Shown here piece after piece: positions 8,374 to 17,986 of a stretch of 64,000 bases of DNA; position 1 is the first letter of the stretch; each line of letters opens with the position of its first letter. The translations under genes and the position numbers were made by a program. Under the pieces are notes generated by a model. That model made no database searches and had not been told where the DNA came from. It saw only the letters and a list, made by a program, of their open reading frames with translations. Origin of the DNA: Allobacillus saliphilus (GTDB lineage: Bacteria > Bacillota > Bacilli > Bacillales > Alkalibacillaceae); assembly GCF_018138385.1 (NCBI RefSeq), contig NZ_JAGSIE010000015.1, positions 1-64,000 of the forward strand, in the 5' to 3' direction.

Positions 8374-8388
8374 GGAAGGAACAAGACT

Positions 8389-9987
8389 ATGGCAAGTAAA
8401 TTTTCGTTGCAAACAAAAATTATGACGATGCTCATTACCCTTTTGTTTATCGTTACTTTTTCATTGACGGCTATTAATTCATACATAGAATACAATCAGA
8501 TCAAAGATCATATGGGGCAAAGGGCGCTTGATGTAGCTACTTCCATCTCTTTAATGCCGGAAGTAATCAATGCCTTTGATGATCAAAACCCGACAGAAAC
8601 AATCCAACCAATTGTGGAAGATATCCGGAAGCGAATTGGTTCTGAATTTATTGTCGTCGGTGATACAGAAAGTACTCGAATTGCTCACCCTGAAACACAT
8701 AAAATCGGTAAAAAGATGGTCGGTGGAGATAACGACAAAGCTTTAATTCATGGTGAATACTATAAATCGGAAGCAGTAGGTTCATTAGGACCATCGCTAC
8801 GCGGAAAAGCGCCGATCATTAATCAAAACGGACAGATTATCGGAATTGTCTCAGTCGGTTTTATGATTGAAGATATTAAAGGAAAGATTTTTGACCGATT
8901 GAATGACTTGTTTTTATTTTCTGTACTCGTACTATTAATTGGAGCAATAGGCGGGTTATTCCTTGCTAAGAGCATTCGAAAGGATATATTAGGTCTTGAG
9001 CCACGTGAAATCGTCAGCCTTTATCGAGACCGGAAAGCCGTTTTGCGTTCAGTGAAAGAAGGGATTATCGCAATAGATCAAAAGGGAATGATTACACTTT
9101 TAAATCATTCAGCGAGAAAGATGCTCGGTCTTGATGAACGTGCCAAATATAAACATATTGAAGAAGTCTTACCGAATACAAAAATGCAAGATGTCTTACA
9201 AAGTGGAGAACCACACATTGATGAAGAAATTATTTTGAGAGACCGGCATGTGATTGTCAACCGAATTCCACTGTATGAAAATGACAAGACGGTAGGTGTT
9301 GTAGCTAGTTTCCGAGATAAAACTGAGATGCAACAAATGATTAATGCACTATCAGAAGTGAAAAGTTACTCGGAAGATTTGCGTGCACAAACACATGAAT
9401 TTACGAATAAACTATACGTTTTGTCTGGATTATTACAGCTTGGTCATTATCAAGAAGCCATCGATTTAATTCAAGAGGAGTCTTATTTTTATCAACAACA
9501 GACAAAAAGCTTATTTGAACATATTAAAGATGAACCTGTACAAGCGATTTTACTTGGAAAACTTGGAAAAGCTTCTGAGAAAAAGATTGAATTCACTGTA
9601 GACGAGAATAGTCAGCTTGACCAATTGCCAGAGCATTTGACGACATCAAAGCTAACGACCATTTTAGGGAACTTATTCGATAACGCAATGGATGCCGTGC
9701 AAGCTCAAGAAGATCGGCGTGTGACGTTTTTTGCGACAGATCTTGGGAATGACGTTATTTTCGAAGTCAGTGACAACGGCCCAGGTATTCCAGAAGATAA
9801 GCAATCAGATATTTTCTCAAGAGGATTTTCAACAAAAGAAAGAGATAGAGGTTTTGGGTTGCCAATTGTCGAAGAAGTAGTCGCGGATTTACAAGGTACA
9901 ATTAGTTTTGATACGGATTCAAAAGGGACTGTGTTTACTGTTTATTTACCGAAAACGTTAAGTGATCGACAAAGCGAGGTGGGTTAA
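8389..9987 (+). CDS. Sensor histidine kinase, CitA/DcuS/DctS family
   Basis: A 532-residue membrane kinase for an extracellular di- or tricarboxylate. Order of parts: membrane helix (about 12-32), extracytoplasmic PDC/Cache-type sensor domain (about 35-170), second helix (about 173-195), cytoplasmic PAS domain (KAVLRSVKEGIIAIDQKG onward) and kinase core. The phosphoacceptor H336 lies in LRAQTHEFTNKLYVLSGLLQLG, the H-box typical of this family. The ATP-binding domain shows NLFDNAMDAV, DNGPGIP and GFGLPIV. The partner regulator gene starts right after the stop. Position ahead of tctCBA points to citrate/tricarboxylate-induced control of that transporter. Confidence 0.9.
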   Translation: MASKFSLQTKIMTMLITLLFIVTFSLTAINSYIEYNQIKDHMGQRALDVATSISLMPEVINAFDDQNPTETIQPIVEDIRKRIGSEFIVVGDTESTRIAHPETHKIGKKMVGGDNDKALIHGEYYKSEAVGSLGPSLRGKAPIINQNGQIIGIVSVGFMIEDIKGKIFDRLNDLFLFSVLVLLIGAIGGLFLAKSIRKDILGLEPREIVSLYRDRKAVLRSVKEGIIAIDQKGMITLLNHSARKMLGLDERAKYKHIEEVLPNTKMQDVLQSGEPHIDEEIILRDRHVIVNRIPLYENDKTVGVVASFRDKTEMQQMINALSEVKSYSEDLRAQTHEFTNKLYVLSGLLQLGHYQEAIDLIQEESYFYQQQTKSLFEHIKDEPVQAILLGKLGKASEKKIEFTVDENSQLDQLPEHLTTSKLTTILGNLFDNAMDAVQAQEDRRVTFFATDLGNDVIFEVSDNGPGIPEDKQSDIFSRGFSTKERDRGFGLPIVEEVVADLQGTISFDTDSKGTVFTVYLPKTLSDRQSEVG

Positions 9988-9988
9988 T

Positions 9989-10660
9989 GTGTTACGGATT
10001 GGAATAGCTGAGGATGATTTCCGGGTCGCTTCGATCCATGAAGGATTTTTATCTAAAATGAATAACGTAAAGATCGTATTCAAAGAATTAAATGCGGAAG
10101 CTACGATGGAAAAAATTAAATCCGAAGAAATTGACTTGTTGTTGTTGGATATTTATATGCCTGATCGCCTCGGAACGGAATTGATTAATGATATTCGAGA
10201 AATTAAACCAGAACTTGGTATTATCATGATTAGTGCAGCCACTGAAAAAGAAGTCGTGAGGCATGCACTTCAGTTAGGTGTTTTTGATTATATAATAAAG
10301 CCTGTTACGATGGAACGCTTTATTGAAACGATTGAGAAATATCGAAGGTTCCAGATGGAATTAGAACAAAAAAGTGAAGTCGATCAAACGTTTCTCGACC
10401 AGTATTTTGGCTTCCAATCAAAAAGTGAACTGAAAGAAGATACACCAAAAGGAATCGATCCCTTGAGCCTGCAAAAGGTGAACAAAATTCTAAGAGAAGA
10501 AAAAGGGATTACAGCAGAAGAAATGGGGAAGCGAATGGGAGCGTCGAGAACGACTGCAAGAAGATATTTGGAGTATTTGATTTCGATTGGTGAATGCTAC
10601 GCAGAATTGGAATACGGAATTGTAGGCCGACCAGAAAGACGTTATTACTCAAATAACTAA
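9989..10660 (+). CDS. Response regulator, CitB/DcuR family
   Basis: A 223-residue regulator. The receiver domain has the acidic pair in GIAEDDFRV, the phosphorylated D54 in LLLLDIYMPD and the conserved K in DYIIKPV. The C-terminal DNA-binding region contains ITAEEMGKRMGASRTTARRYLEYL, a helix-turn-helix of the CitB type. The GTG start at 9989 has GAGGTGG upstream and lies one base after the kinase stop codon; an in-frame GTG further up is inside the kinase gene. With the kinase it probably activates tctCBA, whose promoter is about 100 bases downstream. A terminator follows. Confidence 0.88.
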   Translation: MLRIGIAEDDFRVASIHEGFLSKMNNVKIVFKELNAEATMEKIKSEEIDLLLLDIYMPDRLGTELINDIREIKPELGIIMISAATEKEVVRHALQLGVFDYIIKPVTMERFIETIEKYRRFQMELEQKSEVDQTFLDQYFGFQSKSELKEDTPKGIDPLSLQKVNKILREEKGITAEEMGKRMGASRTTARRYLEYLISIGECYAELEYGIVGRPERRYYSNN

Positions 10661-10682
10661 TCATTAGATATACGAAAGTTTA

Positions 10683-10714
10683 CCTCAACCAGTTGTTCGG
10701 GTTGAGGATTTTTT
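10683..10714 (+). terminator. Terminator after the two-component genes
   Basis: CCTCAACC-loop-GGGTTGAGG with a following ATTTTTT run. Confidence 0.85.
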
Positions 10715-10767
10715 ATGGCCCCCGTGAACAAAATGAACAAAAACAACTTTATAGATTTAATTTTACT

Positions 10768-10786
10768 TATAATGAAAACGGTTACA
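10768..10786 (+). promoter_or_regulatory. tctC promoter -10 overlapped by a perfect CcpA cre site
   Basis: TATAAT (10768-10773) is joined to TGAAAACGGTTACA (10773-10786), which fits the cre consensus TGWAANCGNTNWCA at every position. The -35 region is weak, as expected for a promoter needing an activator. CcpA bound here would block initiation when preferred sugar is present, so the transporter is likely under both two-component activation and carbon catabolite repression. Confidence 0.8.
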
Positions 10787-10864
10787 ACAGAAAAACTCAG
10801 TGCTAATATAAGCAATAGTGAACATATTTTGTGAATTTAACAAAAATTATTAGGGGGTAAAAGC

Positions 10865-11926
10865 ATGAAGAAGTTTTTAGCAATTTTATTATTTGTATTC
10901 TTGCTTGGTTTCCTAGCTGCTTGTGGTGGCGAGGATAATGAAGAATCTCAAAAAGACTCGGATAGTAATGAGGAAAACACGGAAGAAAGTTCAGAAGGTA
11001 GTGCAGAAGGTGGCGAATGGACACCTGAGCAAAACATTGAAATGGTTGCACCAGCAGGAGCAGGCGGTGGATGGGATACGACTGCACGTATGGCTGCAAA
11101 AGTATTGAATGAAGAAGGAATTATTGAAGAAAGCATTGGGGTTGTGAACAAAGAAGGTGCTGGAGGAGCTATTGGTTGGTCATACATTGCAAACCAAGAA
11201 GGAGATCCACATAGCTTATTCGTATCATCGTCTCCAATCTTATTAGTACCATTAAGTGGTCAATCCGATCATGGGCACGAAGACTTCACACCAATTGCAA
11301 ACGTCATTGCTGACTATGGTGCATTTGCTGTACGTGAAGATGCTGAATGGGAAAATTTAAGTGAGTTATTCGAACAAATGAAAGAAGATCCTTCTAGTGT
11401 AACGGTTGTAGGAACTTCATCTCCAGGAAGTATGGACCATATCCAATTTGTACGCTTTGCGAAAGCAGCGGGTGTTGATATTACAAAAATTAAGTACGTA
11501 TCTGCTCCAGACGCAGGAGGAATCACTCAAGTTCTTAACGGAAGTGCTGACGTCTTCTCAACGGGTGTTGGTGAAGTAGTTGAACAAGCGAGAGCTGGCG
11601 AAATTCGCGTACTTGCCGTGACTTCTGAAGAAAGACTTGAAGGAGAAACTCTATCTGAGTTCCCGACGGCGAAAGAGCAAGGAATTGATGAGAAGTTCAT
11701 TAACTGGCGTGGCTTCTTTGGACCGGCAGGTATGACGGATGAGCAAGTAGCATACTATGAGCAGAAGTTCAAAGAGTTAAGTGAATCCGACGCATTCGCT
11801 GAAATTCGTACGAACTACGGATGGAATGAAATGTACATGGGCAGCGAAGAATACAAAAACTTTTTAGATGAAGAAAAAGAGAACTTAAAAGGATTATTGG
11901 AAGAGCTAGATTTATTGAATGAATAA
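10865..11926 (+). CDS. tctC: Tripartite tricarboxylate transporter binding lipoprotein TctC
   Basis: A 353-residue extracellular binding protein. The leader ends in GFLAAC with lipidated C20, followed by a very acidic linker (residues about 24-50) that tethers the domain. The TctC domain begins PEQNIEMVAPAGAGGGWDTTAR and includes VNKEGAGGAIGWSYIA and KYVSAPDAGGITQVLNGSADVF. It captures citrate or a similar carboxylate for TctAB. AGGGGG precedes the ATG. It is first in tctCBA and followed by an intercistronic stem-loop. Confidence 0.9.
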   Translation: MKKFLAILLFVFLLGFLAACGGEDNEESQKDSDSNEENTEESSEGSAEGGEWTPEQNIEMVAPAGAGGGWDTTARMAAKVLNEEGIIEESIGVVNKEGAGGAIGWSYIANQEGDPHSLFVSSSPILLVPLSGQSDHGHEDFTPIANVIADYGAFAVREDAEWENLSELFEQMKEDPSSVTVVGTSSPGSMDHIQFVRFAKAAGVDITKIKYVSAPDAGGITQVLNGSADVFSTGVGEVVEQARAGEIRVLAVTSEERLEGETLSEFPTAKEQGIDEKFINWRGFFGPAGMTDEQVAYYEQKFKELSESDAFAEIRTNYGWNEMYMGSEEYKNFLDEEKENLKGLLEELDLLNE

Positions 11927-11958
11927 TAGATTTCAATAACAATCATTTATGATCCTAT

Positions 11959-11987
11959 GAAGTCAGCAGGGGGTTCCCTGTTGACTT
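11959..11987 (+). terminator. Intercistronic stem-loop between tctC and tctB
   Basis: GAAGTCAGCAGGG pairs with CCCTGTTGACTTC around a 3-base loop. No long T run follows, so partial attenuation or mRNA protection is more likely than full termination. Confidence 0.7.
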
Positions 11988-12035
11988 CTGATTGTTTATT
12001 TATCTAAGTTCAAAGTGTGAGGGGAGGCGAATCCT

Positions 12036-12494
12036 ATGTTGAAAAACGTGAACCAACGTATTGCAATCGTATTGGCAGTTCTATCGGCTTTTTATCTCGT
12101 ATTGAGTTATCAATTACCAACATATCCATATATTCCTGTAGATGCCGATGCTGTCCCAAAAGCACTTGGCTGGTTATTGCTAGCTTTATCAGTAGGTTTG
12201 TTTTTCGCTAAGGATCGGGATTCCGAAGAACAAAAAGCTAAAAGACATATTCCGAAAAAAGATGTGATTAGTTTGTTGGTCGTTTTCTTATTGGTCTTTT
12301 TATATATTACGTTTTTCGAATCACTCGGATTTATTTTAGCGACGGTATTATTTGTTTTTAGTAGTACATGGTATTTAGGCTATAAAAAACATTGGGTAAA
12401 TGCGATTGTTTCAATTTTATTTCCAATCATTTTATATAGTATTTTCGTTTATATGCTTCAAATCAGATTGCCAGCAGGAATTTTACCATTCTAA
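12036..12494 (+). CDS. tctB: Tricarboxylate transporter small membrane subunit TctB
   Basis: A 152-residue protein with four hydrophobic segments, including IVLAVLSAFYLVLSYQL and VISLLVVFLLVFLYITFFES. The segment YIPVDADAVPKALGWLLLALS matches TctB proteins. It is the small subunit of the TctCBA system, with a GAGGGGAGG ribosome site and 12 bases separating it from tctA. The role of TctB in the complex is thought to be structural. Confidence 0.85.
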   Translation: MLKNVNQRIAIVLAVLSAFYLVLSYQLPTYPYIPVDADAVPKALGWLLLALSVGLFFAKDRDSEEQKAKRHIPKKDVISLLVVFLLVFLYITFFESLGFILATVLFVFSSTWYLGYKKHWVNAIVSILFPIILYSIFVYMLQIRLPAGILPF

Positions 12495-12506
12495 AGGAGG
12501 GATATA

Positions 12507-14000
12507 ATGGGAGCGCTTGAGGGAATTGCGACTGGTTTTCAAGTCGCATTGAGTTTAGAAGGAATTATGTTTGTTTTAATTGGTGTGTTTGTCGGTACGT
12601 TCATTGGAATGCTGCCAGGCTTAGGGCCAATTAGTGCGATAGCCATTATGATCCCGATTACTTATGGGATGGATCCGACGATGGCATTAGTCATGATGGC
12701 AGGTGTCTACTATGGTGCTGTATTTGGTGGTTCGACATCTTCCATTCTATTAAATGCACCAGGTATTTCCGGGACAGTGGCATCAGCATTTGATGGTTAT
12801 CCGATGGCCCAACAAGGAAAAGCAGGAAAGGCATTAGCCATTGCTGCGATTTCTTCTTTCGTCGGTGGAACAATTAGTGTTGTTCTGTTGATGATCTTTG
12901 CGCCAATGCTCGCAAGTGTGGCTATTTCATTTGGTCCACCGGCTTATTTTGCATTGATGTTATTAGGTTTATCGGCAATCGCTAGTCTATCAGAAGGTTC
13001 GACGATTAAAGCGATGATTTCAGCTGTTGTCGGATTTATGATTGCAACCATTGGAATTGATCCACAAACGGGAACAGCACGATTTAACTTTGGAAGTGCA
13101 AATTTATTAGATGGAATCGATTTTCTCGTCATCGCATTAGGATTATTTGCGATTGCCGAAGTTTGCTATTTGATTATGAATCGAGCGAAGAAATCCGTCG
13201 GTTCTGCAAAGGAAATCGGAAGCCTTCGTTTGAGTAAAGATGATATGAAAGAGATGAGTGGTCCAGTAGGCAGACAATCCTTTTTAGGGTTCATCCTAGG
13301 TATTTTACCAGGTGCTGGAGCAACGATTGCATCTTTCATTAGTTATATCACTGAGAAGAAAATTGCGAAAAACCCAGATGAATTCGGAAAAGGTTCTGTT
13401 AAAGGACTGGCTGCACCTGAAGCATCAAATAACGCGGCGACGAGCGGGGCATTCGTTCCATTACTTAGTTTAGGTATTCCAGGTTCAGGAACGACGGCAG
13501 TCATGCTCGGTGCTTTTCTCGTTCTTGGTCTACAACCAGGACCGATGATGATGACGGATCGCCCGGAAGTATTTTGGGGCATTATCGCGAGTATGTATAT
13601 CGGTAATATTTTTCTATTAATCTTAAACTTACCGTTAATTCCGTATATCGCAAGGCTGTTGACAATTCCGCGACCGATGTTAATTTCATTGGTCATCATG
13701 TTTAGTTTTATCGGTGTCTATGCAATCAGTTTTAGTGTCTTCGATTTGTATCTATTATTAGCTTTCGGTGTACTTGGGCTGTTAATGCGGATGTTTGCAT
13801 TCCCTGCACCACCATTTATTCTTGCATTCATCCTTGGTGGCATGATGGAACAATCATTCAGACAGTCGATGACTATTTCTGGTGGAAATATTTCCATCTT
13901 TTTTCAGAATAACATCTCACTCGTATTGATTATCCTGTCCGTACTATCTTTCATCTTCCCAATCATTAAAACGATTCGGACGAAGAAGAAAGAAGCTTAA
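12507..14000 (+). CDS. tctA: Tricarboxylate transporter large permease TctA
   Basis: A 497-residue membrane protein with about 11-12 hydrophobic segments. The TctA family signatures are FVGTFIGMLPGLGPISAIA near the start and its second-half counterpart FILGILPGAGATIASFISY, the inverted-topology pair that shapes the transport path. LSLGIPGSGTTAVMLGAFLVLGLQPGP is also diagnostic. AAAGGAGGG precedes the ATG. It closes the operon; no strong hairpin follows immediately, and a 21-bp repeat array begins within ten bases of the stop. Confidence 0.9.
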   Translation: MGALEGIATGFQVALSLEGIMFVLIGVFVGTFIGMLPGLGPISAIAIMIPITYGMDPTMALVMMAGVYYGAVFGGSTSSILLNAPGISGTVASAFDGYPMAQQGKAGKALAIAAISSFVGGTISVVLLMIFAPMLASVAISFGPPAYFALMLLGLSAIASLSEGSTIKAMISAVVGFMIATIGIDPQTGTARFNFGSANLLDGIDFLVIALGLFAIAEVCYLIMNRAKKSVGSAKEIGSLRLSKDDMKEMSGPVGRQSFLGFILGILPGAGATIASFISYITEKKIAKNPDEFGKGSVKGLAAPEASNNAATSGAFVPLLSLGIPGSGTTAVMLGAFLVLGLQPGPMMMTDRPEVFWGIIASMYIGNIFLLILNLPLIPYIARLLTIPRPMLISLVIMFSFIGVYAISFSVFDLYLLLAFGVLGLLMRMFAFPAPPFILAFILGGMMEQSFRQSMTISGGNISIFFQNNISLVLIILSVLSFIFPIIKTIRTKKKEA

Positions 14001-14006
14001 ACGGAT

Positions 14007-14168
14007 TCGACGGGTGGACATGATTAATCGACGGCTCGCGCTCAGAATTCGATGTCTAGCTGTGTTAATTCGACGGCTTCTGCACAGAAATCGATGTCTC
14101 GGCACGATTATTCGGCGTCTGGAACGAAAAATTCGATGTCTCGCACGCAAAATTCAACGGCTAGTCTC
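14007..14168. repeat. Tandem array, 21-bp period, eight units
   Basis: The word TCGA (or TCGG/TCAA) recurs at 14007, 14028, 14049, 14070, 14091, 14112, 14133 and 14154, exactly 21 bases apart. Alternate units read TTCGACGGCT and TTCGATGTCT, so a 42-bp higher-order period is present. The frame is open on both strands, but no ribosome site exists and the predicted peptides are low-complexity heptads rich in Arg. Treated as a non-coding structured array. Confidence 0.85.
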
Positions 14169-14238
14169 GATGAAACAGCTGCTATTGATGAGGAATCCGT
14201 CGACTAAACATATGAGAAAAATGAATACGTACAATAAT

Positions 14239-14300
14239 AATCCCGGTAATATATAAAATTTCGCTTCGCCGAAATTAGCGTAGATTACCGGGGTTGTTTA
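14239..14300. terminator. Branched terminator between tctA and the GNAT gene
   Basis: AATCCCGGTAAT pairs with ATTACCGGGGTT around an inner AATTTCG/CGAAATT stem. Convergent genes flank it, so it can serve both strands. Confidence 0.7.
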
Positions 14301-14331
14301 TATGCATTGCAATGCTGTCAAATGAGTACTA

Positions 14332-14814
14332 TTATAAGTACTTCCTCATCCGAATCGTGTGCAAGTCATAGTCAAAAAATTGTTCAACATACTTTTCGAC
14401 TTCAATAAATTCTTTTCTTTTATAAAAACGTTTTGCAGCTTCATTTTCTTCTTCGACTTCAAGCGTAATCGTTCGTATCCCGTTGAGTTGTTTTATTCCC
14501 TCCTCCAATAGCTTACTTCCTACTCCTTTGTTTTGAACAGAAGGGAGAAGGTAGATTGCTGCCAGTAATGAATCCCCGTTTTCATCTACAGGGGTAAAGT
14601 GAGCGTATCCAATGACATTCTCCTCGTCAGTAGCAACGAAAATGATACTATTCTCTAACTTTTTCTCTAGCATCGGTTTGTTGTAAGCTTTTTCTAAAAA
14701 AACATTCCGAACCTTTTTTGGAATGATTCCTTCATATGTATCATGCCAACTCATATGTGCAACATGCTGGACGCTTGGTATATCTTTCTCTTCCATTAAA
14801 CGAATGGTAGTCAT
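14332..14814 (-). CDS. GNAT-family N-acetyltransferase
   Basis: A 160-residue acetyltransferase. The acetyl-CoA binding region is IYLLPSVQNKGVGSKLLEEGI (motif A, Q/RxxGxG/A), preceded by the beta-strand segment FVATDEENVIGYAHFTPVDENG. The end, LEVEEENEAAKRFYKRKEF, is motif B. The substrate is not predictable; this branch acts on small amines, amino acids or protein N-termini. GGAGGGAT lies upstream of the ATG. It is a single-gene unit facing the tct operon. Confidence 0.85.
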   Translation of the reverse strand: MTTIRLMEEKDIPSVQHVAHMSWHDTYEGIIPKKVRNVFLEKAYNKPMLEKKLENSIIFVATDEENVIGYAHFTPVDENGDSLLAAIYLLPSVQNKGVGSKLLEEGIKQLNGIRTITLEVEEENEAAKRFYKRKEFIEVEKYVEQFFDYDLHTIRMRKYL

Positions 14815-14946
14815 GTCGATCCCTCCAAGTGAAACGATGTTAATCGTTAGTATACAAAAAACAAATGAAAAAAGAAATAAACTGTTCTTTCTTTTCAGAA
14901 CAATCTTTCATATACTAAAGAAAATCAATGATTGTGGGGGATTTAC

Positions 14947-16608
14947 ATGCTAAATACACGGGAGGACGTTTTGTCGTTGACAAAGCGGTTAGTACAGATG
15001 GATAGCATCGTCAATACACCAGGTGAAAGGGCGATTGCTCACTCCCTTTATGAGCTGATTTCTACTTTTGACTACTTCACGAAAAATCCTGACCAGGTCA
15101 TGTTGGAACAAACGGTGAATGACGATCAAGAAAGATATAATGTACTTTGTTTTGTTAGAGGGACGAAAAAGAAGAGTAATCGGACAGTGATTTTGTTTGG
15201 TCATATGGATACTGTCGGTGTCGACGATTTCAATCAACTGAAGGAGCTTGCGTTTTCTCCCAATCAATTAATGGAAGCATTCGGTGATCAAGAGTTACCG
15301 TCGCCAGCCCAAGAACATCTGGCATCCGGTGAATGGTTGTTCGGTCGAGGAGCACTTGATATGAAAAGCGGATTAGCCAGTCACATATATCTATTGCATT
15401 ATTATTCGATGCACCCAGATCAATTGGAAGGGAATTTAGTTTTTGTATCGGAATGTGATGAGGAAGACGGTTCAATCGGGATTCTATCAAGTTTGAAAAC
15501 GTTAAAGCGTTGGAAAGAGGAACAAGAATTTGAATACGTCGCTTCCATAAATGCTGATTTTGTCTCTCCGTTATATGAAGGAGATGAAAATCGTTATATA
15601 TATAAAGGAACTGTCGGAAAGCTACTGCCTTCATTTTTTATTACGGGGCATGAAAGCCATGTCGGTGCGGCTTTTGAAGGATTGGACCCGAATTTCCTGG
15701 CAGCTGAATTAACGCGGCAAATCCAGTATAATCCAGCGCTCAGCAATGAAGCGTTAGGGGAGATGACAATACCACCAGTTTCCCTAAAACAGACCGATTT
15801 AAAGCCAAGTTACACGGTTCAGACAGCTCTGTCTGCTTATGTGTATTACAATTTCTTCATTCATTCATGGTCACCGAAAGACGTCTTAAAAAAATTAAAA
15901 AAGCATGCAGAAATTGCTTTCGGTAATGCGCTTGAATTATATGAACAACGGTATCGTCTTTTTTGTGAAATCAGTGGCCATCCTTATCGAGAGCTACCTT
16001 GGAAAACGCGTGTGATGACGTATGAAGAAATGGAAGATGAGCTAATCAAGTTACATGGAGATGAGTTTACCGACCATATGAACAAGTTCCATCAAGAGCT
16101 CGTAGATAATCATGACTTGGATACGCGCATGTATGCAGCTCGTATTGTTGAAGAAGCTTGGAAGTGGATGGATGATAAATCGCCAGCCATGATTTTATTC
16201 TATTCGTCTCTTTATTCACCACGCATTGAATTGAGCGGGAAAACGGAAGATGAGCGAGTCCTTTTGTCTGCTTTAGATGAAGCCGTTGAAAAAATTCAGC
16301 CGCATTATAAACATCCAATTGTCACAAAAAACTTCTTTCCCTATATTTCGGATATGAGTTTCTTGGCAATGAGTGATGATTTGGCAGGGATTGAAGCGGT
16401 TGAAAACAATAATCCAAGTTGGGGTAAAAAGCATTTTGTTGACTATCAAGATATTCGTGATTTGAATGTTCCGGTCATCAATATCGGACCTTACGGAATG
16501 GATGCGCATGCCAAGTTGGAACGACTCGAAATAAAATATTCTTTAGAGATTGTTCCAAATTTAACGAATGAAGTGATCTTGAATGTATTAAATCGGTCTA
16601 AAGAGTGA
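14947..16608 (+). CDS. M20-family peptidase, RocB-like
   Basis: A 553-residue metallopeptidase-like protein close to Bacillus RocB in length and layout. Metal-site segments are ILFGHMDTVGVDD (H, D), GRGALDMKSGLA (D) and FVSECDEEDGS (E-D-E). The C-terminal part INIGPYGMDAHAKLERLEIKYS supplies the last histidine. RocB is tied to arginine/ornithine use, although its reaction is unproven. GTGGGGG lies before the ATG at 14947; an in-frame ATG 15 bases earlier overlaps that site. It is a single gene, and no other roc genes are in view. Confidence 0.75.
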   Translation: MLNTREDVLSLTKRLVQMDSIVNTPGERAIAHSLYELISTFDYFTKNPDQVMLEQTVNDDQERYNVLCFVRGTKKKSNRTVILFGHMDTVGVDDFNQLKELAFSPNQLMEAFGDQELPSPAQEHLASGEWLFGRGALDMKSGLASHIYLLHYYSMHPDQLEGNLVFVSECDEEDGSIGILSSLKTLKRWKEEQEFEYVASINADFVSPLYEGDENRYIYKGTVGKLLPSFFITGHESHVGAAFEGLDPNFLAAELTRQIQYNPALSNEALGEMTIPPVSLKQTDLKPSYTVQTALSAYVYYNFFIHSWSPKDVLKKLKKHAEIAFGNALELYEQRYRLFCEISGHPYRELPWKTRVMTYEEMEDELIKLHGDEFTDHMNKFHQELVDNHDLDTRMYAARIVEEAWKWMDDKSPAMILFYSSLYSPRIELSGKTEDERVLLSALDEAVEKIQPHYKHPIVTKNFFPYISDMSFLAMSDDLAGIEAVENNNPSWGKKHFVDYQDIRDLNVPVINIGPYGMDAHAKLERLEIKYSLEIVPNLTNEVILNVLNRSKE

Positions 16609-16696
16609 TCAATAACGAAAACAAATGACTCATGCTTGGTTTGAATTGTCGCCACAAGTGATATGCATATTAGTAGTAAGGAAGGGTGGGACAATC

Positions 16697-17944
16697 ATGA
16701 CAGCCGAAGTATCAATTATGAATAAGCATGGAATGTCCATGGCTGCCGACAGTGCCATTACAAGTGGTTTTGATGGTGTGCCAAAAGTTTATAATTCTGC
16801 AAACAAGTTATTCCCGTTATCAAAAGAGCATCCGATTGGCTTTATGGTATACGGTTCTGCCTCTTTTATGGAAATTCCATGGGAGGTTATCATAAAATCG
16901 TATCGAGATTATTTAGGCAATAAACATTTCAATAATGTGCAAGATTATTTCGATGATCTCATGGACTTTTTGCGCCAAGATTCACGGTTTAAAAATGAAG
17001 AACTTGAAGATATCATTGTTTATCGAACTTTTTCTGATTTACTGAAGCAAATGATTCGTCGCGTCGAGACGGAGATTGAAGAAGATGGCGATGAAACGGA
17101 CGATGAACGAAAAGTGAGAAAGTTACTTGAAAAAGAAGTTGATCGGCAAACGAAGGCCTTCTTAACGGAAGAAGCATTACTCGAAATCGACTATAAATCA
17201 TTTGAAGCTACCTTCTTTGATACGATTCAAGAGATTAAAGATGAATACATTGAATTTGAAACGTCCAAAACATTTTCCAAGAAACTATGTCGGCTTGCAT
17301 TTGAAAGTGTGAAAAATGACTTTTTCAGTCGTGGGAGCACAGGTTTTGTGATTGCTGGATATGGAGAAGAAGAGATTTTTCCACATCTGTTGAATTATCG
17401 ACTGGAAGGATTCGTTTTAGGTACGTTGAAATATAAATTACTGAAAGAACGAAAAATCGATTACCGACAAAATAAGCAGGATGGTACCGCAGTCATTGAG
17501 GCGTTTGCTCAACGCGAAATGGTCGATTCTTTCATGGTAGGCATTGAACCACATATGGAAGAGACGATGTTTGGAATTATTGACCGCGTATTATCGGAAT
17601 ACCCTGAACAGATTCAACGTCATTTAGGCATTGATTTGGATGAAAAACAGGTTAGTAACTTGAAGGAAATGGGTAATGAACTATATCACTCCATTAAAGA
17701 CGCATTAGACGATTACCAAAAACGAAACTACTTACAACCACTCTTAGGAATCGTACGATCTTTGCCGAAGGATGAACTCGCCAATATGGCAGAAACATTG
17801 ATGAATTTGACGTCGTTCAAACGAAAATTAACACGTGCCACGGAATCGGTTGGCCCGCCGATTGATGTAGCGGTCATATCGAAAGGTGATGGATTCGTTT
17901 GGGTGAAAAGGAAAAGCTACTTTAATAAGGAGCTGAATGAGTAG
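16697..17944 (+). CDS. Hypothetical protein with Ntn-hydrolase-like N-terminus
   Basis: A 415-residue soluble protein I cannot place firmly. The start, MTAEVSIMNKHGMSMAADSAITSG, resembles the beta-sandwich opening of HslV/proteasome-type Ntn hydrolases (AxDSxxT pattern), and FMVYGSASFMEIPWE resembles the second strand pair. However, the expected Thr/Ser/Cys at position 1-2 after processing is only a Thr at residue 2. The middle is helical and highly charged (residues about 110-190). The ATG at 16697 has GAAGGGTGGG upstream; the longer frame has no ribosome site. It is followed 42 bases later by a 51-codon gene. The role is unknown; a peptidase-like activity is only a suggestion. Confidence 0.6.
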   Translation: MTAEVSIMNKHGMSMAADSAITSGFDGVPKVYNSANKLFPLSKEHPIGFMVYGSASFMEIPWEVIIKSYRDYLGNKHFNNVQDYFDDLMDFLRQDSRFKNEELEDIIVYRTFSDLLKQMIRRVETEIEEDGDETDDERKVRKLLEKEVDRQTKAFLTEEALLEIDYKSFEATFFDTIQEIKDEYIEFETSKTFSKKLCRLAFESVKNDFFSRGSTGFVIAGYGEEEIFPHLLNYRLEGFVLGTLKYKLLKERKIDYRQNKQDGTAVIEAFAQREMVDSFMVGIEPHMEETMFGIIDRVLSEYPEQIQRHLGIDLDEKQVSNLKEMGNELYHSIKDALDDYQKRNYLQPLLGIVRSLPKDELANMAETLMNLTSFKRKLTRATESVGPPIDVAVISKGDGFVWVKRKSYFNKELNE

Positions 17945-17986
17945 TCGTGTAGGGGTGAGTAAATTCTTCAGAAAGGAAGAACACAA

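Noticed and set aside
14014-14256. 80-codon Arg-rich frame after tctA
   Set aside because: Produced by the 21-bp array; no ribosome site, and it runs into the terminator.
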